From Sweltsa coloradensis (lineage: Eukaryota; Arthropoda; Insecta; Plecoptera; Chloroperlidae), in assembly GCA_024449915.1 (NCBI GenBank), contig JAMZAV010001462.1:124001-188000 (forward strand): a stretch of 64,000 bases of DNA, in the 5' to 3' direction. Shown here piece by piece: positions 1-11,200 of the stretch. The notes beneath the pieces were generated by a model. The model had not been told where the DNA came from. It saw only the letters and a list, made by a program, of their open reading frames with translations, and made no database searches. Made by a program: the position numbers and the translations under genes. How positions within the stretch are numbered: the stretch's first letter is position 1; each line of letters starts with the position of its first letter.

Positions 1-490
1 GTGGCGTAAAGAAACTACAAGGCTGTGTAAAGTTTTAGAAGGCTCGTGATCAGATGACTGCACGTCAACTTTGTGTTTGACATTTCGTCTTTGAAACCAT
101 TTGCAGTAGCCTATTATTATAGAGATGCGGATATTGCCTTTTACATAATTAACAGCTCGTCGCTAGACGTCGACTCAACTTCACACTCGATAATAACGTC
201 GTCTACTGTAAGTACGTCCATGATTAATAATTTTACACTGACACAAACAACAACAAATGTGAATTTGATTTGAGTGAAAATGGGCGTTTGTGTTGAGTCG
301 TGTTGTTTCTGGATTCCTATTGGTCAAACGCAAGCGCAAGCATAAGAAATATAAAATATAACCATCTCTTGCGCTGTGTTTCCGCGCCTACGCTATGCAT
401 ACGTGAATTGTGTGTTCAAGCAGCCAGGTGCACTTGTTTATATTCCTTGCGTTACGCTACGCTTATGCTATGCCAATTGTGCGCAGCACT
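1..490. other. Left edge, no gene seen
   Basis: This lies inside the NUP210 transcription unit (downstream intron). Two diverged, oppositely oriented patches rich in GCAAGC/TTGCGTTACGC near 325-350 and 437-480 suggest an old small repeat. No coding sequence is supported. Confidence 0.4.
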
Positions 491-535
491 TTACTGTCTT
501 AAAAAAGTTTACAATTACTGGGTTGATTTTATATA
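491..535 (-). mobile_element. R2-like LINE fragment, far side of a MITE insertion
   Basis: On the minus strand this 45-bp stretch matches the R2-like RT at about 18048-18093. It continues the fragment at 1434-1660, from which it is separated by the MITE at 536-1433. Confidence 0.7.
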
Positions 536-1433
536 CAGTAAGAACTCTCTTATCCGAGTTGGATGAGACCGGGGGCACCTCGGATTTGCGAAAAACTCGG
601 ATGGCGCGGTTCATTGGTTTATTTGCTCTCGTAGCATAGCCTGATATGGTAAAATGATATATGACACATGTAATGGATAAAGGAACATAAAATACACACG
701 ATACACTTCATACAGGGTATTCTAAAATATGATTTAATAGCTTGTAAATCAAGCTCACAAACACACGTACACAATTAGGCCTACATGTCGTAATAAAAAC
801 GTATGTCGCCTAAACTCGACGCAGTAGGCCTAGGCCTAGAATGCAAACATAGGCCTAGGCCTAGCTCTCTTTCTCATGTGGGAAAACCTCTCACTACTAT
901 GCCCGCGCTGAAGCTCACGACGCAAGATAAGTCTGGGAAAGAAATAAGATAAGCCCAGGAATAACAATTCAATGCGTCGTGATTACGAATTTCGTGAATC
1001 AGTTGAAACATGATTGCATCTAGTTCCACAACGACCATCTTTGAACAGCTGTGTGTGAGATGAGATGGTTGGATCGTATGCGCACGCGCAGGCGCGCGAC
1101 GCACACTGATCTCTATATGCTCAGTAACACTGACGCTTACCGGCGATGCGCCCGACGCACACTGACCACTGAACTCTATATGCTCAGTGAACTGATGCAG
1201 ACTGCTCGAAAGTCGAGATATATCGCCGATCTATCTTCTTTGCACTCACTCGTAAGGCATGCCTTCAAATGTATGCGAGTACATTTAAAAAAGTGCGGCG
1301 CGGCGTCTGTAATTATTTTTATGTTTTATTTACGTATTTAAAACTTTAATTTTTTTTTTTTTTTTTTTTTTTTGGCGGCTCGGTTAACACGGTACATCGG
1401 ATAAGCGGAGATCGGATAAGAGGGTTCTTACTG
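536..1433. mobile_element. pogo/Tigger-like MITE with TA target duplication
   Basis: An 898-bp element flanked by TA on both sides (534-535, 1434-1435). The terminal inverted repeats start CAGTAAGAAC.CTCTTATCCGA at both ends. CAG termini and a TA duplication are typical of the pogo/Tigger branch of Tc1/mariner. No transposase is encoded. Inside is a short tandem of an ACGCACACTGA...TATATGCTCAGT unit near 1095-1190. It sits inside an R2-like LINE fragment. Confidence 0.8.
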
Positions 1434-1660
1434 TATTTGTAAAATCTGAATAAGCCATGTGTGTGGTGTTGAGTCATAAGCTTTCTTGTAGTCAATGTAG
1501 TTTACGTGAATATTCCTTTTCTTATTGTGTGCCTGGTTCATTACAGTAGAGTCGATGATGAGTTGTTCTTTACATCCCTGAGAGTTCTTACAGCATCCTT
1601 TTTGTTCCTCGGCCATGATATTGTATTCTTCGCAATGCTTATATACTTTATTTATTTATT
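1434..1660 (-). mobile_element. R2-like LINE reverse transcriptase fragment
   Basis: On the minus strand this is almost identical to the element at 17.8-18.05 kb: [12 protein letters not shown], then the RT motif A region [16 protein letters not shown]. It is cut on one side by the pogo-like MITE and on the other by an ATTT/TTA-rich microsatellite. It has no coding capacity of its own. Confidence 0.85.
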
Positions 1661-1728
1661 TATTATTATTATTATTATTATCATATTTATGTTCCAAATA
1701 ATGTATATTGCAAAGTATGTACAATAAA

Positions 1729-1796
<68 letters not shown>

Positions 1797-1800
1797 TTGT
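1646..1800. repeat. (TTA)n/(ATTT)n microsatellite
   Basis: Two long TTA runs (about 1660-1680 and 1745-1796) are separated by about 65 bp. They abut the truncated R2-like RT fragment, like the (AAT)n run at the 5' break of the larger copy at 17.66-17.73 kb. Confidence 0.85.
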
Positions 1801-2050
1801 TATTATTATGGACTCGGTGGAAAATGTAAACATAAATAATATTGTCATGGTTGCTGCCTCTGTAACTAACTAACTAAAAAATGTTGTCTAAAAGAAAATA
1901 ATAAAACAATTTCTTATAGTACCACTTTTGTGGGCAGCCTTGTAAACTATAAACAAGTCATTATCATTATATTTTTAATCTTTTGAAATTAAATTTGAGA
2001 ATTGATGTAGATTTGTACTCGTCAAGCACGTGAATTTCTCATGAGCTAAC

Positions 2051-2237
2051 CTCGATGGAATCTTGGAAGTTCATTGGAAGCTTATCTGGGCATATGGTTA
2101 ATGCAGCTGGACACGTCACATTGAGGTAAATGATGGTGCGGCCAGGCTTCAGTGCAGTGAAACGCATTGAAACCTTATCCTCGTCGTGGACATCAACACC
2201 CGTCGTGTGGAAGACATTCCTGAGCACTCCTATGTCT
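2051..2237 (-). CDS. NUP210: NUP210 exon 10 (last exon in window)
   Basis: Encodes residues 1224-1286. The acceptor is GCTTTCAG and the donor GAG|GTTAGC, phase 0. It reads [16 protein letters not shown] and [11 protein letters not shown], like the vertebrate RVKGRTGLRVVV area. Nothing resembling exon 11 was found in 1-2050, so the gene continues off the left edge. Confidence 0.92.
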
Positions 2238-5200
2238 CTGAAAGCATAAATAATGTCACTGGTTTATGTCGACAGTCCACTAAATCTCCTGTTGTAATTT
2301 CTATAAACCTCAAACAAAGTCATCACGATCACTTCTACAACGTAAAACATCTCTTGCAAACATAGCACCTACCTGGAATCGACTGCCCACTTGAAAACCA
2401 GTGGAATGCGAGCGGCACCCAGCATCAATGGTGATATTTGTTCAGGTATGCCGCTAGCCCACACAGGCATGGTGGCGCCCGTTCTGATCCGTGCAATCGG
2501 CGCATGGACCTTGATTCCTTTCAGTGGGACAACGTGGACCTCAATGGAGTCTTGAGAGAAAACCACTCGCTGACCAGAAAGAGAGTTGTGTCCTATCGCA
2601 CGGCCTGCACAACAAAAGCATCTGAATCGTTATTTGAGAAACCGAAAAAGTCATGTAACCATTGTTCTGAGTAAAACGCAAAAAACGTGCATTTAATTCC
2701 CAGAAGTAAAAAAATACAGGTTTTTTGATATGGCATAGTTACATTGATTTTTGTTGATATTGATATTTATGAGCACGTAATTTCATAATTACGAGGGTGT
2801 TATTAGCGTGGACTTAGTATTTGGTTTCTCAATTAAATGGGGTGGGTACATATAAAATTAGTAAAAATAAGGTACCGTATTTACTCGATTGTAGGTCGCA
2901 CAAAGAATTGAAAATTGAAAGGTCTAAAAGTGAGGTGCGACTTACAATCGCATGCAAACTTATTGAAAAAAAACGGCGGATTTCAATAGATAATGATGTT
3001 CCCAAACGAAAACTTCATGTACAGTCAGGGTCATATATAAATCAAGAGGTCTGAAAGATACCTCTTTCACCGACATCTCGTGGTCAACTCTTGGTGCCAT
3101 TATTTATATTGCCCTGTGAACTACATTATCGATCGATGGAAGTTCCCTAGACTATTTGATGTTATTAATATTATTTAGGAGGCTTTGAAACACTCTTGGT
3201 CAACAAAATAGTCAATATCTAGAAGGCAGTCAGAAGAAAAATACAATTTTCTCAAAACAAAAGCATAAAACAAACTTTGGTGGTTTGCAAATAAGACTTG
3301 ACAGCTAAGATAGAATTATTCGAAATTAACTAGAAACTAAGGCAAATATAAGAACTAAGGAATAGTCTTAATGCTATGCCTTGGCCAAGGTATCGATATA
3401 TAATGCTCTCTTAACGTTCCATGTTATATTTCTTCTAGGCTTGATAGTTTTTCTGGTGAATAGAGAATTTTCCTTTGACATTATCAGCCATGTTTCTTAT
3501 TTATGTCGACAATGCAGTTCACAGGGCGATATAAATAATGACACCAAGAGTTGACCACGAGATGTCGGTGAAAGAGGTATCTTTCAGACCTCTTGATTTA
3601 TATGGTCATATTATGACCCTGACTGTACACCAAGACGTGCGGAGTCGCTAATCACAGAACAATTACCACTCAACGCAAATACTCTCGCAACTGAAGATGT
3701 AGGAATTCAGAAAATGTGTTTTGAACGGTCTGTAGTACGAGCGAAAACAACTTGCCGGCCGGCTGCAGCGTCCGACAAAGGAGATGCGCGGACACCACGT
3801 GACTGGGCGGGCCGGCCGGCCGACAAGTTGTATTCGCTCGTACTACAGACCGTTCAAAACACATTTTCCGAATTCAAACGTCGGGCGGAAAAGTTTGCGG
3901 AAAAGTTCTTCGAAGTAACCACACTATTTCACACGTAAATTGACTGTAATGGCCTAGATATTCTTTCGAATAACGAAATAAAGCGAATTTAGAATAAACA
4001 GAATCTAATAGGCCTACACTGTTAAACCCTATACTGATCGTCGGGACCGATGTTTTTGTTCGAAATACAACATTTTTCGAAGTATCTGAGTTTGAATTAG
4101 CAAAGGTATTACTGTAGTCCTACCACTGAACAAGACTTACCAACTGCATAATATTTTGGCAGCATCCTAGAACTTCTTTGGACCCAAGGCTGATGGGATG
4201 TTGATGTTGAGGGGTTACTTCCTTGTCCTTTTTTATTTTACAATGTAAAGAATTACAGGGCATGTCTACCTGCATATTATAATAGTGCGACCTACATTAG
4301 TGCAAACCAGATTTTCGATTTTAGACATCTCAAAACTGGGGTGCGACTTACATTCGCGTGCGACTTACATTCGAGTAAATACGGTAGTATCATAAGTTTT
4401 TATGATTGTTTGTTATAGTAAACATAAAACTAAATTTTTTAAACTTTGTTTAATTAAAATTTCTAGTCAATGAGAGCAAATGTCATTTTACTGAAAGTGA
4501 CTTGTTCTTTTTCTCAAATCAATACAATTTTTTCTTCAGAACGTATGGACTGACTTATTGGTAGAGATGTGCAAAAATGGTGACAACGAAATTTGTGAAT
4601 TTTTTTAAAGTTGCAATAATCCCTTCAAATTCAGTTTGCACATGAATCTCATGAATTGTGATTGAATGGTACCAATTTCCAATTCGCGAATTTTCGCAAA
4701 ATTTTAGTTGATGCCGCGAACTAGTGGCGAAATTAGCAATTATGTCCTCAAATGCGAATTAGGTCACGAAATTTTAAAAAATAAAAAAAATTTCAAAGTT
4801 TTGGTGGAGGTGCCGGGTCGAAGTCGAAATTAAATTAACACTGGCTGGTACATATGGTGGAGGTGCCGGGTCATACACGCGATCGTGAGATCGTAATAAT
4901 CGTTTGAACGAGAGTAAGCTCAAAATACTTCATATCCATATCAAAAGACACAAAAAATGCATAATTTCATAAATTTGGTGGAGGTGCCGGGTAGACGAAA
5001 TTAATTCTGGTAAAAATTGTCGGAAACTTTGAAAACTGAAGGCTGAAATTGAGCTTAAAATTATAACTGATTCTGAACTTCACTCTCATGAGCTTGTTTT
5101 TCTTTTAAATCATTAAAATCAATCAAATTATCCTGAAACTTGGATTTTTTTTTGTGTGCATGAGAAAATTGTGTTTTTTGGTAAATCGCGAAAAATCGTG

Positions 5201-8200
5201 AATTTTTATTTTTAAGGCGCGAATTTTCAAACTTTAAAAAACCATTTTTGCACATCTCTACTTATTGGGTTTCTCAACTCAAAGGGAAAATTGACACCCT
5301 GTAATATACACAGGCATGGTCGAAAAATATTTTGTTTCTTTACTAATCGATCGGTCTTGAAATTCTGAAGAAAATGGCTATCTTAATTCATTTACGCAAT
5401 TTGGGTGACTTGTTCGGTTTCTCAAATAACCGATTCATTTGTGAGGGCTAGTTCACTACCCATGAGTTCAATGTGTACACATGCTTGCATACCTGTGAGG
5501 GTAGTGTGTCCTTGCTTGATGCCCTCCACAACACCAGCCCGATTGACCGACGCCACTGACGCTGCGAGCGTATACTCGATGTTTGAGTCAGGCTGGGGTC
5601 CACCACGGCTCGTTACTTGGAAGATGGCGCCAGCCACAAGAGTTACATTGCGTGGAAACAGGCGGAGTGGAGGGAAAACCTGAAATATATAATCACATTT
5701 ATTACTCAACAACTTGACACCTAAAAGTAGGCCTAATCTAGCCACAACCTAATATGAAATCTTCCCTTCCCCGTTCTTGACTGACCTTCACCGGCCCTGT
5801 ACGAACGTAAGTACCTGCCCATGCTAAAACATATTATGCTATGTATATACTACAGTTTTGTTGGTCATCTTGTTCATGACCTACATAATATTATTAATGA
5901 CAAGAACAAATAATTTTTTGTGAGCACACTTCAATTGCAGTTTTCATAATGACTCATCAGTAGCCTACAAAAGTTTCCCATCCTGAATTGTAAGTGTAAC
6001 TGTCCTTTTATTGTCTAAAGTTTGGACCCACTTTTATCTAAAACTTAAACCCACATATATTTTCGATTTGGTTTTGGCAATTAAAAACCAGGTAAAATCA
6101 TACAAACCCTGCTACATAAATCTCATGAAATTATATAACTATTAACTTGTGTAATTAACAATTTTGAATATTGTTCATAAGGTCAGCCTCTGCTGTGCAA
6201 GATGAAAGGGGACCGACTTACTTGTACTTGTGCCGGCTGGCTCCGAATCTCCCGTCTGCCCTGTCCAGCTAAGAACGTGACGCTGGTGTCACCCAACTCC
6301 AGGCCGCTGATCGTGAACCACATCTCCCTGTCCTTGTCCTTCTCCGCGGGTCGAGGCTTGACGCTGACTATCCCAGACTCCGGTGCTGCTCGAAGGTCGA
6401 GGAGAGATGGGTCAGGGAGTGTCAGAAGGTTGTCCAGAGAGTCGTACAGTCGCACCACGGCCGTCATGCACTTGCCCTTCTCCACGCGGTCTGGGGAGTC
6501 CACCTTGATGCTGCCGATACCCACCACTTGAATCTCGACGAGCGCCGGCTTTGAGATTAGGCACAGATCGACCAGCGCCAGTCGCAACGAGCCGCTCTCT
6601 TTCGGACTGATCTCGATTAGTCGGGTCCCTTCAGCGTACTTGAAATCCGCAATGTCATTTGAACTGAGAACGAAATCGTAGAATCCGGATCCTTGGCTCA
6701 CTTGCAGGTATACTTTATTGTTCGGATGATTGAAGAGAGACGTTCGGTTGGGAATGATGACCGTGTCATTGACAAGGATAATTGTGACTGTATTCTCCAC
6801 TTCGGGACTCACTGATTCGCCCTTCTCGTTCACAATTCCAAACGGAGGGTATTCCGATTCTATGTTTAACTGTTTTAGTAGATGGGAATGATAACCCACG
6901 ACCGCAGCGGTTACTTCCAGGGAACCAGTTTGCCCTTTAGGGGTAACCTTCTGGTAATCACGGAATGGTATAGTCACATCTCCGTCTTTTAGCGTTTCGC
7001 TGAGTGTGGACGTTGAAGAGCCCCCCATTATGTCAGCTAGAGTTGGGTTCGAAAGGTCCCAGTTGAGGTATAAGGTGCTGATATTGTCAAACTTACGTCC
7101 GTGTTGGTCCTTGACAGTCACGGTCAACTCTATGTCTTTATATGTCTGTGCAACGACTCGCTCAGCATTTAGGTTCATGGGGCATGAGCTTCCCTCTGGT
7201 AGCTTGAGCTTGGGTCTCAGCGATATGTAGCGTGGCTTGGCACAATGCACGGTGACAGTGGCCACAGCTTCTGCACGCTTGCAATGTTTCATAGCGGGCG
7301 TGTTGGTCACAACTAATTTTACCACCACGCTACCCAACTTAAGACAAGTAACTTTATATATATACATGTCTGGTGGACTTGACATCTTCCCATGCATCTG
7401 AAATTAAAGTGAAAAGGTTAAACCAATCCACAAATAAAATCACAGCCTAAATACTAAATAGTTTGCCCTAAATCATACTTAAATAGTCATTTAATTGAAT
7501 ATGGCCCAAGAATGGTTGCTGACCCATCTCATATTTTTTTAAATATTTAGTTTGTTAATGTTATTGGACTCTAAAAACAAAAATATTTTTTGTCTTCTGT
7601 CTGATCCCTGGGCTGTTTCGTCGTGTCGATGATGAGGCACTGCTCGACGTTTCGCCACCCATGTTGGTGGCTTCTTCAAGAATGATGGGATGGATGATGA
7701 AGCAGGCTGTATATATACCTCCTGCTGGTAGAGGAATCAACAGGTGGGGCGACAGGGCCCTAACCAATGGGAACCTCCTTGTCTCTCATTGGCTAGGCTC
7801 GAGTCCTACTCCGTTCTTGTCAATAACTAACCCTATGGCTAGGCCAACATGCCTTTTTTTTTTTTTTTTTGCCCGTTTGCACGGTTATCAAGGCTTCTTT
7901 CTAGTTCTTAGGCGTCCAGTCCACTCAGATAGTATCTCTTGATTTCTTGTAGTAATCGTATCCATTTGTGATGTTGCTATTGCAGTTGCTGTGTTTACAA
8001 TTGTTGTAGTTGTTGTTACCTCTATGGGGAGGAAGTATTTAACATCTCACGCCATTATCATCAACTACATCAGAAGAAGACCAAGCTGATATGCCAGCTA
8101 GCTTTCCTGTTACGCTGTAGAGACCAGGACACGGTCCCATCATGGATCAAGATCAATCATCACCTTCGAGGACGGCGAACTGAAAACATCTTTCGCCGTG

Positions 8201-11200
8201 CCAGTAGTGCCCTGCTGAGAGCCAAAATACAAGAGACTAGGACGGAGCTAGACAGAAACGCCTGCCAACTCTATAAACATCATCTTCATCTTGGCCGCGT
8301 CTTATCCCGTGAATTGTGGGACAAGATTCACTCTTTGGCAGCAGAAAGAGAAACAATGGGAACATCAAGTCATAACCTGCAGACACATGAAGAAGTTCAA
8401 TAACCTTTACAAACAACAACATCCAGAGTGCACCTCGGATAAGCGCAACAAGTTTCGGACCCGTCGAGGGGACTTATTGTTGTGGACCCGAGGTGCCACG
8501 AGTCTCCAGAACACACACAAGGAGAAAAGTAAACTACAATATAACAACACAGTAGTTAATTTGAGGGAAAATTGAACTTGGGGGCAGCAAAATCCCTCTT
8601 TCGAAAGGATTTAATTTCGCCTAACACCTACGTCAACACCTTTGGAAAATATCATTTTTGGGAATAGAGGCAGCCATTCGCCTTTTCCGAACGATAAGAA
8701 AGAGGAAGTGAGAAAAGATACTGCCCGGATTCTCCCGAGCTAGTAAAAACAAGCCCCCAATCAACAACATATTAAAGGTTGAACGTCAGGCATTGAGAAC
8801 ACTACGTGAAAATAAAGACATAGTTATACTAAAAGCAGATAAAGGAAATGCCACAGTTGTGATGGACGCCAGTGACTACAGCCTAAAGCTCAAAGACTTG
8901 CTTAATACTAACTCTTATAAGTTACTCAAAAAGGATCCAACAAAACGTTTCGAAAATAACATCACTAATCTACTTAGGGAAGCTCCCATGGATCACTAAT
9001 CTACTTAGGGAAGCCGAACTGACACCACATGAATCTGTAGCACCCAGGTTATATGGATTGCCTAAGATCCATAAACTCGGAGCTCTTTTGAGACCAATTG
9101 TGAGCGCCATTAATGGACCTTGTCACAAGATTGCCGTTGTATGGCTCAACTCCTTCAACCCCAGGTAGAAAGATGCGAAATCGTATATTAAAAACTCAAG
9201 CCTTTTTTTTAGACAACGTGAAAACCCTTAATTTAAAAGAATCAGATTTGCTTGTCAGCCTCGACGTAGTGTCATTGTTTACAAATGTGCCAGTCGATGA
9301 GGTGTTTGGAGATTCTTTCACCTACGAGCTAAGAAGTACCCTCTTCCTACCACCATCCGAGACCCCCCATTAAGGGTTGTTTGAACTTAGTTATTTTAAA
9401 TTTGAAGGCGAGTTTTATCAACAAACTGAGGGTTTGGCGATGGGATCTCCGCTATCACCTGTAGTGGCCATATTTTCATGGATGATTTTAAAAACCAAGT
9501 TATTAGAGTCTGCACCACACAAACCAACCTGGTTGGCTTCGTATATAGATGATATTTGGGTTCTTTTGGCCCCATGGTAAAACCCTTTTGGGACGAGTTT
9601 CTGTTGTTCGTCAATGATCAAAAACCAACTATAAAATTCACAATGGAGTTAGAATCTAACAAACAATTGCCTTTCCTGGATGTATTGATCAAGAGGAAAA
9701 CAGATGGTTCCATAGGACACACGTATTAAACCGGAAACCCACGCACACCAACAGATACCTACATGCGAGTCTCATCACCACCCTAAGCAGAAAGCGTCGG
9801 TGTTAAATTGTTTGACAACGAGGGGGAAACGCCTAGCAGATCTGACCACATAGAAAGTGAGTTTTGATGAACTGAGGAAGGCCTTCAAACAGAAATGGGT
9901 ATAAAGAAAGAGATATACGGCAAGCTTTCAACAGGGTGACCAATAAGATAGACCCACTCAACAAGTAACCAAGAAGTGATTGCTACAGCGGTACTCCCCT
10001 ATGTCCATAAAACAACTGATGAAATAAGTAGAGTTTTAAAAAAACACCCCCATCAAAACCTATTTTAATACTGATAAGAAGATAAACTCTCTCATAAGAT
10101 CGGTGAAAGGATCCGACCCTTTAGATTCATGTGGTTATATAGAATTACGTGTGACTGTGGAGAGGTCTATATAGGTGAGACAGGGCCGCAAGATTTCTAC
10201 AAGGAAACAAGAACACCCAGAGCCATGTGCGCTGGGTTACGCGGCGAAGGCTATACCAGATGATAGAGGGGATCTCGATGTAAAACGCATCAACGACTCT
10301 CGGCAGTAGCAGACCATGCCTTAGGAATGACCCCCAATACAGTTTGATAAAACAAAGGTCCTAGTCAAGCAGATAACTGGTTGGAATCGTTTGTTCCGGG
10401 AAGCGATTGAATTCGTAAACACAAGAATAACTTCAAAAGAGATAGCAGTTTTCCCATGGACGTGCATGGGACCCAGTGTTGAAGTGGGTGGGGTGTATAG
10501 AAAGTAGCACTGAGGATGAAGAAGGATAGACACAGAGGTGGCAATCAATAAAAATAATATACCAGGGTGAATCACCACGTTTTAACAACAACTACAACAA
10601 TTGTAAACACAGCAACTGCAATAGCAACATCACAAATGGAAACAATTACTACAAGAAATCAAGAGATACTATCTGAGTGGACTGGACGCCTAAGAACTAG
10701 AAAGAAGCCTTGATAACCGTGCAAACGGAGAAAAAAAAAAAAAAAAGCATGTTGGCCTAGCCATAGGGTTAGTTATTGACAAGACGGAGTAGGACTCGAG
10801 CCTAGCCAATGAGAGACAAGGAGCGTTCCCATTGGTTAGGGCCCCCGTCCCCCCCCCTGTTGATTCATCTACCAGCAGGAGGTATATATACAGCCTGCTT
10901 CATCAAACCATCCCATCATTCTTGAAGAAGCCACCAACATGGGTGGCGAAAAAGTCGAGCAGTGGCCCCATCATCGACACGACGAAACAGCCCAGGGATC
11001 AGACAGAAGACATCTACGGGTCGTGAAAGCCTATACAGGCAGTTCAAAAATATTTTTTATTTTCCAAAATTGATACAGGCAGTTTAACTTGTGCTGTTGC
11101 CACAAAATTAGCTAAAATTTGTTTAGAAACATCAGAGCATTTCAAATATGTTTTACCAATTTTATATAATGTTGGCCATATTGATTTATCCAAGGTCAAA

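Larger units (their letters stand above)
2875..4384. mobile_element. TIR element (CCGTATTTACTCGA ends), TA target duplication
   Basis: A 1,510-bp element with TA at both borders. Both ends read CCGTATTTACTCGA.TGTA.G, followed by TCGCAC. The right end carries a second tandem copy of the GTGCGACTTACATTCG unit. No transposase is seen. Two further inverted-repeat elements are nested in it (3022-3625 and 3703-3875). The superfamily is uncertain; the TA duplication favours a Tc1/mariner-type relative. Confidence 0.75.
7590..11011 (+). mobile_element. Penelope-like element P1 with inverted terminal repeats
   Basis: The element has 430-bp inverted end repeats (7590-8018 and 10582-11011) around a broken plus-strand coding region. 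Recognisable Penelope RT blocks are [13 protein letters not shown] (about 8830), [10 protein letters not shown] with LRPIVS (about 9045-9105), [12 protein letters not shown] (about 9258), [14 protein letters not shown] (about 9420-9460) and YIDDIWVL (about 9540). A C-terminal GIY-YIG endonuclease start reads [17 protein letters not shown] at about 10134. Stops and frameshifts separate the blocks, so it is inactive. Known: Penelope-like elements join an RT to a GIY-YIG nuclease. It is the main insertion in the 3' part of intron 6. Confidence 0.9.
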
